Assembly (NCBI RefSeq): GCF_000217955.3
Contig: NZ_AFOY02000004.1
Coordinates: 496,001 to 560,000, forward strand
Source: Pseudomonas fluorescens HK44
GTDB lineage: Bacteria > Pseudomonadota > Gammaproteobacteria > Pseudomonadales > Pseudomonadaceae
DNA: 64,000 nt
Reading direction: 5' to 3'
Shown here: one piece after another, positions 1-7,702 of the stretch
Layout: each line of letters begins with the position of its first letter
Position numbering within the stretch: position 1 is the first letter of the stretch
Notes under the pieces: generated by a model
Told to the model about the DNA's origin: nothing
The model's database searches: none
Seen by the model: only the letters and a program-made list of their open reading frames with translations
Translations under genes and position numbers: made by a program

Positions 1-1
1 G

Positions 2-565
2 CGTCTGGCCCACGAAGGTGTGGTGCTGTTGCGTCCCAACCGTGGCGCCGTGGTTGCCAGCCCGAGTGTCGAAGAGGCCCGTCAGGTATTCATGGCGCGG
101 CGTCTGGTTGAGAAGGCGATCACTGAACTTGCAGTCGTACACGCGACCGCTGAACAGATTGCCGAGCTGCGGCAAATGGTCAACGACGAGCGCGACAGCT
201 TCTCCCGTGGCGACCGTGGTGCCGGTATTCGTCTGTCTGGCGAGTTCCACCTGAAGCTGGCCGAGGCGGCGAAGAACACCCCGTTGATCAGCTTCCAGCG
301 CAGCCTGGTGTCGCAGACTTCGTTGATCATCGCCCAGTATGAAAGCGGTAACCGCTCGCACTGTTCCTATGATGAACACACTCAGTTGATCGATGCCATC
401 GAGGCCCGCGATGCCGAGCTGGCGGTGAACCTGATGATGCATCACATGGACCACATCGACAGCAAGCTCAACCTCGACGAAGAAAGCGCTTCGGACGATT
501 TGCACGCGGTGTTCTCGCACTTGTTGCAGACCAAAAAGCCGGGGCGGCCAACCGCCAAGCATTGA
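2..565 (+). CDS. GntR-family (FCD) transcriptional regulator, 5' end cut by window
   Basis: The reading frame is open from the first bases of the window, so the start codon and most of the DNA-binding domain lie outside. The 187 visible residues begin with the wing of a winged helix (EGVVLLRPNRGAVVA), followed by an all-helical FCD ligand domain with the usual acidic and His metal-site pattern (EFHLKLAEAA near residue 78, SYDEHTQLIDAI, then MMHHMDHI near residue 150). FCD regulators normally bind small organic acids or related effectors and usually repress neighbouring genes. It faces guaD across a shared terminator. By position it may control purine use or an upstream transporter gene, but that is inference. 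The stop is TGA at 563-565. Confidence 0.85.
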   Translation, partial: RLAHEGVVLLRPNRGAVVASPSVEEARQVFMARRLVEKAITELAVVHATAEQIAELRQMVNDERDSFSRGDRGAGIRLSGEFHLKLAEAAKNTPLISFQRSLVSQTSLIIAQYESGNRSHCSYDEHTQLIDAIEARDAELAVNLMMHHMDHIDSKLNLDEESASDDLHAVFSHLLQTKKPGRPTAKH

Positions 566-588
566 TAGACCGCGGTCTGACAGGCGAT

Positions 589-629
589 AAAAAAATCCCC
601 CGCAACCAACGATTGCGGGGGATTTTTTG
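589..629. terminator. Bidirectional rho-independent terminator
   Basis: A strong hairpin has arms AAAAAATCCCCCGCAA and TTGCGGGGGATTTTTT around a short loop. The A-run on one side and T-run on the other let it end both the GntR gene on the plus strand and guaD on the minus strand. Confidence 0.9.
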
Positions 630-641
630 TTTCTGAAAGGC

Positions 642-1946
642 TTAACGCTGGTGAACCAGATTCCCCGCCGCATACGTCTGCAGAACAGTCCGGTCATCCC
701 CCAATGTCATCAGCACAAACAACGTCTCGGCGATGCTTTTGGCCTGTTTCAAGCGATAGCCGAGCAGCGGCGTGGCGTTGTAGTCCAGCACCAGGAAGTC
801 GGCGTCGGTGCCCGGTTGCAGGGTGCCGATCTTGTCTTCCAGGCGCAGTGCGCGGGCACCGCCAAGGGTTGCCAGGTACAGCGATTTGAATGGGCTCAGA
901 CGGGCGCCTTGCAGTTGCATGACTTTGTAGGCTTCGTTCAGGGTTTGCAGCAGCGAGAAACTCGTGCCGCCACCCACGTCAGTACCCAGGCCGACGTTCA
1001 GGTTGTGCTTTTCGGCCATCGGCAGGTTGAACAGACCACTGCCTAGGAAGAAGTTCGAGGTCGGGCAGAAGGCGATCGCCGAACCGGTTTCGGCAAGGCG
1101 CGCGCATTCGTCATCGCACAGGTGTACGCCGTGCGCGAATACCGAGCGTTCGCCGAGCAATTTGTAGTGGTCGTAGACGTCCAGGTAGCCCTTGCGCTCC
1201 GGGAACAGTTCCTTGACCCATTGAACTTCCTGCAGGTTTTCACTGATGTGGGTCTGCATGTACAGGTCGGGGTATTCGCTGAGCAACTGGCCGGCGAGGG
1301 TCAGTTGTTCCGGGGTGCTGGTCGGTGCAAAGCGCGGCGTCACCGCGTAGTGCAGACGACCCTTGCCGTGCCAGCGTTCGATCAGTGCCTTGCTTTCGAT
1401 ATAGCTGGATTCGGCGGTGTCGGTCAGGTAGTCCGGGGCGTTGCGGTCCATCATCACCTTGCCGGCGATCATCCGCAGGTCGAGCGTCCGTGCGGCTTCG
1501 AAGAACGAATCCACCGATTGCGGATGCACGCTGCCGAACACCAGTGCGGTGGTGGTGCCGTTGCGCAGCAGTTCCTTGATGAAGATGCCGGCGACTTCTT
1601 CGGCGTGGGCCTTGTCGGCGAATTGGCTTTCGCACGGGAAAGTGTAGGTGTTGAGCCAGTCCAGCAGTTGTTCGCCGTAAGCGCCGACCATGCCGGTTTG
1701 CGGCAGGTGGATGTGCGTATCGATGAAGCCCGGCGTGATCAGCGCATCCTGGTAATGGGTGACTTGAATGTCGGCAGGCAGGCTGGCGAGCAGTTCGCAG
1801 GCAGGGCCGATGGCGCTGATCTGGCCGTTTTCAGTCACCAGCAAGCCGTCTTCGAAATACTCGTAGGAGGCTTCGATACCCACCACGGCTGGGTCGGCGA
1901 TGCTGTGCAGAATGGCGGCACGGTAGGCTTTGCGAGTCAAAGGCAT
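642..1946 (-). CDS. guaD: Guanine deaminase
   Basis: Guanine deaminase hydrolyses guanine to xanthine and ammonia in the cytosol, feeding xanthine dehydrogenase. The 434-residue protein has the amidohydrolase features: metal-binding HIH at residues 78-80 in GFIDTHIHLPQTG, a second metal His in QTHISEN, HGVHL, and the metal Asp in GLGTDVGGG. The length matches bacterial GuaD. It starts 23 bp after xdhC ends and is the last gene of the xdhA-xdhB-xdhC-guaD operon, which fits its metabolic role. Related amidohydrolases (for example 8-oxoguanine deaminases) are possible, but the context favours guanine. The hairpin at 589-629 ends the operon. Confidence 0.93.
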   Translation of the reverse strand: MPLTRKAYRAAILHSIADPAVVGIEASYEYFEDGLLVTENGQISAIGPACELLASLPADIQVTHYQDALITPGFIDTHIHLPQTGMVGAYGEQLLDWLNTYTFPCESQFADKAHAEEVAGIFIKELLRNGTTTALVFGSVHPQSVDSFFEAARTLDLRMIAGKVMMDRNAPDYLTDTAESSYIESKALIERWHGKGRLHYAVTPRFAPTSTPEQLTLAGQLLSEYPDLYMQTHISENLQEVQWVKELFPERKGYLDVYDHYKLLGERSVFAHGVHLCDDECARLAETGSAIAFCPTSNFFLGSGLFNLPMAEKHNLNVGLGTDVGGGTSFSLLQTLNEAYKVMQLQGARLSPFKSLYLATLGGARALRLEDKIGTLQPGTDADFLVLDYNATPLLGYRLKQAKSIAETLFVLMTLGDDRTVLQTYAAGNLVHQR

Positions 1947-1969
1947 TTTCGTTCTCGGTTCATGGCTTT

Positions 1970-2812
1970 TTAGTTCGAAGCATGACTGCGGCGCGAGGTG
2001 GGCAGCAGTTTGGCAATAGGTTCGGCTTTCGCGCTGTGCTGGCCGAAATTCGCGTTATAGGTGGCGATGATTTCGCCGGCGATGGAGATGGCGATTTCCA
2101 CCGGCAATTTGCCTTTGACCTCGCCCAGGCCCATCGGGCAGCGCATGCGTTGCAGCACGGCGTTGTCGAAACCGCGCTCGCGCAGGCGGTGTTCGAACTT
2201 CACCCGTTTGGTCTTCGAGCCGATCAGGCCGAAGTAGGCGAAGTCATTGCGCTTGAGGATCGCCGCGGTGAGCTCCAGGTCGAGCTGGTGATTGTGGGTC
2301 ATGACGATGCAGTAACTACCAGCGGGCAAGTCATCGATTTCGTCCACCGGTTCTTCGGCGACGATTTTACGCACGCCGTGGGGGATCTGTTCGGGGAACT
2401 CGGCCTCCCGCGAATCGATCCAGCGCACCCGGCAGGGCAGGCTGGCCAGCAACGGCACCAGCGCCCGACCGACGTGGCCGGCACCGAACACGGCGATCTG
2501 TGCTTGCACCTGGCCCATGGGTTCGAACAGCAACACGGTGACGCCACCGCAGCACTGGCCGAGGCTGGCGCCGAGGGTGAAACGCTCCAGATGAGTATCC
2601 TGTTTGCCACTGGCAAGCATTTCCCGGGCGACCTGCATCGCCTTGTATTCCAGATGCCCGCCACCGATGGTGTCGAACGCCTGTGCGGCGCTGACGACCA
2701 TCTTCGAACCGGCATTGCGCGGCGTCGAGCCGAGCTCTTCGATGATGGTCACCAACACGCAGGGTTCACCCCGGGTTTGCAAGTCGGCGAGGGCGTCGAT
2801 CCAGTTGTACAT
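1970..2812 (-). CDS. xdhC: Xanthine dehydrogenase accessory protein XdhC
   Basis: XdhC binds molybdenum cofactor, helps sulfurate it and loads it into XdhB. The 280-residue protein shows the N-terminal XdhC/CoxI motif (GSTPRNAGSKMVV and IGGGHLEYKA) and a C-terminal Rossmann-like part with FGAGHVGRAL near residue 150, and GLIGSKTK. The frame stays open further upstream into a REP repeat, but the ATG at 2812 has a good GAGGTG ribosome site and gives the expected N-terminus MYNWIDALADLQ, so it was chosen. The 117-bp gap to xdhB is mostly a REPIN repeat, unusual within an operon. Confidence 0.93.
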   Translation of the reverse strand: MYNWIDALADLQTRGEPCVLVTIIEELGSTPRNAGSKMVVSAAQAFDTIGGGHLEYKAMQVAREMLASGKQDTHLERFTLGASLGQCCGGVTVLLFEPMGQVQAQIAVFGAGHVGRALVPLLASLPCRVRWIDSREAEFPEQIPHGVRKIVAEEPVDEIDDLPAGSYCIVMTHNHQLDLELTAAILKRNDFAYFGLIGSKTKRVKFEHRLRERGFDNAVLQRMRCPMGLGEVKGKLPVEIAISIAGEIIATYNANFGQHSAKAEPIAKLLPTSRRSHASN

Positions 2813-2843
2813 GTTCACCTCAACATTTCTGTTGTCTGTTCGG

Positions 2844-2911
2844 GCCTCATCGCGAGCAGGCTCGCTCCCACAGGTACAGCGCAATCCTTGTGGGAGCGAG
2901 CCTGCTCGCGA
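2844..2911. repeat. REPIN, family 1 (two inverted REP units)
   Basis: Two inverted copies of the palindromic unit GCGAGCAGGCTCGCTCCCAC, about 20 bp apart, lie in the gap between xdhB and xdhC. The same unit recurs near 30067, 41417, 51586 and 59379. The transcript can fold into a large hairpin and may affect mRNA ratios within the operon. Confidence 0.9.
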
Positions 2912-2929
2912 TTGGCCGCTCCGCGGTCT

Positions 2930-5329
2930 TTACAGCGAAGCCAGCTCGGTCTCGGCTTCCGCGGCTTTCACCGTCTTCAACTGGCGCATCTGCTCACAGC
3001 CCCACAACACCCGCTCCGGTGTGGCCGGTGCGTCGATTTTTGGCTGATGCCGGTAATCGCCCAGGCTCGCCACTGCATCCTTGATCGCGCACCAGGCGGC
3101 GATGCCGAGCATGAACGGTGGTTCGCCCACGGCCTTGGAATGGAACACCGTGTCTTCCGGGTTCTTGCGGTTTTCCACCAGCTTGACCCGCAAATCCAGC
3201 GGCATGTCGGCGACCGCCGGGATCTTGTAGCTGGCCGGGCCGTTGGTCATCAGTTTGCCCTTGGCATTCCAGACCAGCTCTTCCATGGTCAGCCAGCCCA
3301 TGCCCTGGATGAAGCCACCTTCGACCTGGCCCATGTCGATGGCCGGGTTCAGCGAGGCGCCGACGTCATGCAGAATGTCGGTACGGAGCATTTTGTATTC
3401 GCCGGTCAGGGTGTCGACGATCACCTCGGCGCAGGCTGCGCCAAACGCGTAGTAGTAGAACGGCCGACCGCGTGCCTGGCTACGGTCGTAGTAGATTTTC
3501 GGGGTCTTGTAGAAGCCGGTGCTGGACAGCGACACCTGGGCGAAATACGCCTGCTGGATCAGTTCTTCGAAGGTCAGGATCTGATCGCGAACCCGCACGT
3601 GGCCGTTGTGAAATTCCACGTCTTCTTCGCTGACCGCATACTTGCGCGCGGCAAATTCCACCAGGCGTTGCTTGATGATTTCGGCGGCGTTTTGCGCAGC
3701 TTTACCGTTCAGGTCGGCACCGCTGGACGCGGCGGTCGGCGAGGTGTTCGGCACCTTGTCGGTATTGGTCGCGGTGATCTGCACACGGTCGATTTCAACC
3801 TGGAACACTTCGGCCACGACTTGCGCAACTTTGACGTTCAAGCCCTGGCCCATTTCGGTGCCGCCGTGGTTCAGATGAATGCTGCCGTCGGTGTAGACGT
3901 GAATCAGCGCACCGGCCTGGTTGAGGAAGCTGGCGGTGAAGGAAATACCGAATTTAACCGGGGTCAGCGCCAGGCCTTTTTTCAGGATCGGGCTGTTGGC
4001 GTTATAGCGCCGGATCGCTTCGCGGCGTTCGGTGTACTGGCTGCTTTCTTCCAGCTCGGCGGTGATTTCCTCGAGCATGTTGTGCTCGACGGTCTGATAG
4101 TAGTGGGTGACGTTGCGCTCGGTCTTGCCGTAGTAGTTGGCCTTGCGCACCGCCAGCGGATCGAGAGCCAGATGACGGGCAATGGCGTCCATCACTTCTT
4201 CGATGGCGACCATTCCTTGCGGGCCGCCAAAGCCGCGATAGGCGGTGTTCGATGCGGTGTTGGTCTTGCAGCGGTGACCGTTGATGGTCGCGTCGCCCAG
4301 GTAGTACGAGTTGTCCGAGTGGAACATCGCCCGGTCGACGATCGACGCCGACAGGTCCGGTGAACAACCGCAGTTGCCGGCCAGCTCCAGCTGGATGCCG
4401 TGCAGGCGCCCGGCGTCGTCGAAGCCCACATCGTATTCAATGTAGAACGGGTGACGTTTGCCGGTCATCAGCATGTCTTCGACCCGTGGCAGACGCATTT
4501 TGGTCGGCTGCCCGGTCAAGTGCGCGATCACCGCGCAGAGGCAGGCCGGGCTGGCGGCCTGGGTTTCCTTGCCGCCAAAACCGCCACCCATGCGGCGCAT
4601 GTCGACAACGATTTTGTTCATCGAGACGTCGAGCACTTCCGCCACCAGTTTCTGCACTTCGGTGGGGTTCTGGGTCGAGCAGTAGACGATCATGCCGCCA
4701 TCTTCAGTCGGCATCACCGAAGAGATCTGGGTTTCCAGATAGAAGTGTTCCTGGCCGCCGATGTGCAGCGTGCCTTGAATCCGGTGCTCGGCGGTCGCCA
4801 GCGCAGTGGCCGAATCGCCGCGCTTGTGGGTGTGGCTATCCAGCACGAAATGGCGCTTGCGCAGGGCTTCGACCACGTCGAGCACCGGCTCCAGATCTTC
4901 GTATTCGATGATCGCGGCCATGGCCGCTTTGCGTGCGGTTTCCAGGTCCTTCGCGGCCACCGCCAGCACCACTTGACCGACGAATTGCACGTCGTCGATG
5001 GCCAGCAATGGGTCGCCCGGCAACAATGGACCGATGTCTTTCAGGCCCGGCACGTCTTTGTGGGTAATGGCGATGCGCACGCCTTCAAAGGCATAGCAAG
5101 GTTTGGTGTCGATGCTGATGATTTTCGCGTGGGCGCGGTCCGAGAGCCGCGCGTAAACGTGCAGTTGATTCGGGAATTCCAGCCGGTCGTCGATGTACTG
5201 TGCTTCACCGGACACGTGTTTGTCGGCGCTGTCGTGCTTGACGCTGCGACCGACACCGGTGGTCAGGTCCTTGGCAAACAGTTCGGCCAGTTCGGCTTGG
5301 GTCTTCTCGACTTTGTGATGGTTAGACAT
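2930..5329 (-). CDS. xdhB: Xanthine dehydrogenase, molybdopterin-binding subunit
   Basis: This is the large catalytic subunit (799 residues) that oxidises hypoxanthine to xanthine and xanthine to uric acid. It has the Ald_Xan_dh_C N-terminal domain (start GVGRSVKHDSADKHVSGEA) and then the molybdopterin domains with RRMGGGFGGKET, the AYRGFGGPQG loop with the substrate-binding Arg, GGTEMGQGLNVK and the active-site Glu region AVGEPPFMLG. The length agrees with the split bacterial enzyme, in which XdhA carries FeS and FAD. The ATG overlaps the stop of xdhA by 8 bp (ATGTCTAA), implying translational coupling and a one-to-one complex. Confidence 0.95.
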   Translation of the reverse strand: MSNHHKVEKTQAELAELFAKDLTTGVGRSVKHDSADKHVSGEAQYIDDRLEFPNQLHVYARLSDRAHAKIISIDTKPCYAFEGVRIAITHKDVPGLKDIGPLLPGDPLLAIDDVQFVGQVVLAVAAKDLETARKAAMAAIIEYEDLEPVLDVVEALRKRHFVLDSHTHKRGDSATALATAEHRIQGTLHIGGQEHFYLETQISSVMPTEDGGMIVYCSTQNPTEVQKLVAEVLDVSMNKIVVDMRRMGGGFGGKETQAASPACLCAVIAHLTGQPTKMRLPRVEDMLMTGKRHPFYIEYDVGFDDAGRLHGIQLELAGNCGCSPDLSASIVDRAMFHSDNSYYLGDATINGHRCKTNTASNTAYRGFGGPQGMVAIEEVMDAIARHLALDPLAVRKANYYGKTERNVTHYYQTVEHNMLEEITAELEESSQYTERREAIRRYNANSPILKKGLALTPVKFGISFTASFLNQAGALIHVYTDGSIHLNHGGTEMGQGLNVKVAQVVAEVFQVEIDRVQITATNTDKVPNTSPTAASSGADLNGKAAQNAAEIIKQRLVEFAARKYAVSEEDVEFHNGHVRVRDQILTFEELIQQAYFAQVSLSSTGFYKTPKIYYDRSQARGRPFYYYAFGAACAEVIVDTLTGEYKMLRTDILHDVGASLNPAIDMGQVEGGFIQGMGWLTMEELVWNAKGKLMTNGPASYKIPAVADMPLDLRVKLVENRKNPEDTVFHSKAVGEPPFMLGIAAWCAIKDAVASLGDYRHQPKIDAPATPERVLWGCEQMRQLKTVKAAEAETELASL

Positions 5330-6776
5330 AAGCGGTCACCCGAGTCTCGATGTGCGGTGTTTGCAGTTCGATGAAGTATTTACGCAGCAGGTTCTGCGCG
5401 CTGAGCAGGCGGTATTCCTTGCTCGCACGGAAGTCCGAGAGCGGCGTGAAGTCTTGCGCAAGGGCGGCGCAGGCACGCTCCACTGTTGTGTTGTTCCAGG
5501 GCGCTCCGCGCAGCGCGGCTTCGCAGCTTTTCGCGCGTTTCGGTGTCGCGGCCATGCCGCCGAACGCGACGCGGGCGTCGGCAACCACGCCGTTTTCGAT
5601 GCGCAGGTTGAATGCTGCGCAGACCGCGGAAATGTCATCGTCCAGACGCTTGGAAACCTTGTAGGCACGGAACAATTGTTCAGCGCTGGCACGCGGCACG
5701 ATGATCTTCTCGATGAACTCGCTTTCCTGGCGCGCAGTGACCCGGTAATCGATGAAATAGTCTTCCAGTGCCAGGGTGCGACGGGTTTCGCCTTTGCACA
5801 GCACGATCTGCGCGCCCAAAGCGATTAGCAGCGGAGGCGAGTCACCAATCGGCGAGGCGTTACCGATGTTGCCGCCGAGGGTGCCCTGATTGCGGATTTG
5901 CAAGGAGGCGAAACGTTGCAGCAATTCGCCGAAGTCCGGGTACTCGGCCTGGAGGGCGTCGTAGCAGTCGGAGAGGGCGCTGGCGGCGCCGATTTCCAGG
6001 CGATCGTCAAAGCGCTCGATGCGCTTCATTTCTGCGACGTTACCGACGTAGATCATCACCGGCAGCGTGCGGTGGAACTGGGTCACTTCCAGCGCCAGGT
6101 CGGTACCGCCGGCCAACAGTTTGGCTTGCGGATAAGCGTCGTAGAGGTCGGCCAGATCGGCGACGATCAGCGGCACCAGGCAGCGTTTGTCACCGCTGTT
6201 CAGCTCGCCGGTGTCGGTCGGCGCAATGGCTTTCAGGCGAGCGATGGTTTCGGCTTCGCGAGCATCGAACTGGTCAGGCTGTTTGGCGCAGCACACTTGT
6301 TCGGCGGCGGCGAGGATCGGCCGGTAGCCGGTGCAGCGGCAGAGGTTGCCGGCGAGGGCTTCGTGGGCCTTATGGGAATCGGCGTGATCGCTGTTTTTCT
6401 GCAGGGCGAACAGCGACATGACGAAGCCCGGTGTGCAGAAGCCGCACTGTGAACCGTGGCACTCGACCATGGCTTTTTGCACGCTGTGCAATTGGCCCTG
6501 ATGCTTGAGGTCTTCGACGCTGATCAGTTGTTTGCCGTGCAGCGACGACACAAACGTCAGGCACGAGTTGAGGCTGCGATAGCGAATGTGTTCGCGGCCA
6601 GAGTCGTCGGTCTGCAATTCACCGACTACCACCGTACACGCGCCACAGTCACCGCTGGCGCAACCTTCTTTGGTGCCGGGTTTGCCCAAATGTTCGCGCA
6701 GATAGTTCAGCACGGTCAGATTCGGGTCCAGGGCGTGCTCGCTACGGAGTTCCTGGTTAAGTAAAAACTGGATCAC
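5322..6776 (-). CDS. xdhA: Xanthine dehydrogenase, FeS/FAD subunit
   Basis: This small subunit passes electrons from the molybdenum site through two 2Fe-2S clusters to FAD and NAD. N-terminal ferredoxin-type cysteines are seen in EGCASGDCGACTVVVG, and the second cluster in CGFCTPGFVM and LCRCTGYRP; the FAD domain follows with LLAGGTDLALEV and GGNIGNASPIGD. The GTG at 6776 was chosen as start: it follows GAGGCC at good spacing and gives the usual 484 residues beginning at IQFLLNQEL. The open frame extends 24 codons further up but that part has no family match. It is the first gene of the operon; two operator-like repeats lie 58-94 bp upstream. Confidence 0.94.
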   Translation of the reverse strand: MIQFLLNQELRSEHALDPNLTVLNYLREHLGKPGTKEGCASGDCGACTVVVGELQTDDSGREHIRYRSLNSCLTFVSSLHGKQLISVEDLKHQGQLHSVQKAMVECHGSQCGFCTPGFVMSLFALQKNSDHADSHKAHEALAGNLCRCTGYRPILAAAEQVCCAKQPDQFDAREAETIARLKAIAPTDTGELNSGDKRCLVPLIVADLADLYDAYPQAKLLAGGTDLALEVTQFHRTLPVMIYVGNVAEMKRIERFDDRLEIGAASALSDCYDALQAEYPDFGELLQRFASLQIRNQGTLGGNIGNASPIGDSPPLLIALGAQIVLCKGETRRTLALEDYFIDYRVTARQESEFIEKIIVPRASAEQLFRAYKVSKRLDDDISAVCAAFNLRIENGVVADARVAFGGMAATPKRAKSCEAALRGAPWNNTTVERACAALAQDFTPLSDFRASKEYRLLSAQNLLRKYFIELQTPHIETRVTAYV

Positions 6777-6833
6777 GGAAGGCCTCGCAGACTCATTATT
6801 GTTGTTAACCGACGAACCTGAATTTAGCAGGTC

Positions 6834-6870
6834 TGACTTTTCGGTCAATGATTTTCTGACTTAAAGGTCA
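6834..6870. promoter_or_regulatory. Tandem TGAC-N6-GTCA operator candidate before xdhA
   Basis: Two 14-bp imperfect palindromes, TGACTTTTCGGTCA (6834-6847) and TGACTTAAAGGTCA (6857-6870), lie 23 bp apart, about two helical turns. They sit between xdhA and the divergent gntR gene. The regular spacing suggests a site for a dimeric repressor or activator. Which protein binds is unknown; the two GntR/FCD regulators nearby are the obvious candidates. Confidence 0.5.
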
Positions 6871-7040
6871 GGAAATTCGTTTTTGCCGATCAACAGCGAC
6901 TTCTTTCATTATTGACCCTCTCGGGATACCTCGCTTTTGCTTGAATCGTGCCAAATTCCGCTGGCGGGGCCCTGCGCCATCACCCAGCAAGTGCGCTACA
7001 CTGCGCCGCTTGTGCAGATCGAAGAGTTTGAAGGACAACC

Positions 7041-7700
7041 ATGACGTTCAAGGCGCCGGACAGCCTCGCCGAGCAAATCGCTCACCACCTCGCCGAACGC
7101 ATCATTCACGGCGACCTCAAGCCGGGAGAGCGCATCCAGGAACAAAAGGTCACGCTGGCCCTCAATGTCAGCCGCGGCTCGGTTCGCGAAGCCTTGCGGA
7201 TTCTCGAGCGCCGGCACCTGATCGCCATCCTGCCGCGTCGTGGTGCTCATGTGACCGAACTCACCGCACACAAGGTGCAGAGCCTGTGCACGCTGATGAG
7301 CGAGCTGTACATCCTGCTCGGTAATTCGGTGGCCAGTGGCTGGCAGGTCCAGGCCGACATGGCGCCGTTCCTGCACATCCAGCAGCGTCTGAGCGCCAGT
7401 TACGAGCGTCAGGACATCCGCGCTTTTGTCGAAGACAGCTTCAACGTGATGCGCGCGGCGTACCCGTTCGCCAATAACCCGTATTTGCAGGAAACCGTCG
7501 AGAACCTGCAACCGGCCATGAGCCGTGCGTATTTTCTCGCCCTGGAACAGCGCAAGGCCGAGATGAGCGAGTTCCTCGAACTGTTCGAACGCTTGCTCGC
7601 GGCCGTGCTGGCTCGTGATCTGCCAGAGATTCGCGTCGTGCTCTCGGCTTATGCCCGGCGCAGTTGCGATCTGGTGCTGTCTGCCTTGCCGGTTGTCTGA
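7041..7700 (+). CDS. GntR-family (FCD) transcriptional regulator upstream of smc
   Basis: The 219-residue protein has an N-terminal GntR winged helix (residues 6-70; EQIAHHLAERIIHGDLKPGE, LNVSRGSVREALRILERR) and a C-terminal all-helical FCD-type domain (roughly 80-215). The FCD metal-binding His residues are poorly preserved: MRAAYPFANNPYLQ is found where an HxxI/L motif is usual, so the ligand may be bound without metal. It is transcribed divergently from xdhA and ends only 2 bp before the GTG of smc, so both are probably on one mRNA. A purine-related role is suggested by position only. The ATG at 7041 gives a start right at the winged helix. Confidence 0.88.
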   Translation: MTFKAPDSLAEQIAHHLAERIIHGDLKPGERIQEQKVTLALNVSRGSVREALRILERRHLIAILPRRGAHVTELTAHKVQSLCTLMSELYILLGNSVASGWQVQADMAPFLHIQQRLSASYERQDIRAFVEDSFNVMRAAYPFANNPYLQETVENLQPAMSRAYFLALEQRKAEMSEFLELFERLLAAVLARDLPEIRVVLSAYARRSCDLVLSALPVV

Positions 7701-7702
7701 GC

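Noticed and set aside
1982..4363. Long plus-strand open frame (793 codons) opposite xdhC and xdhB
   Set aside because: It is the antisense shadow of two clear genes; long antisense frames are common in GC-rich DNA and this one shows no family motif.
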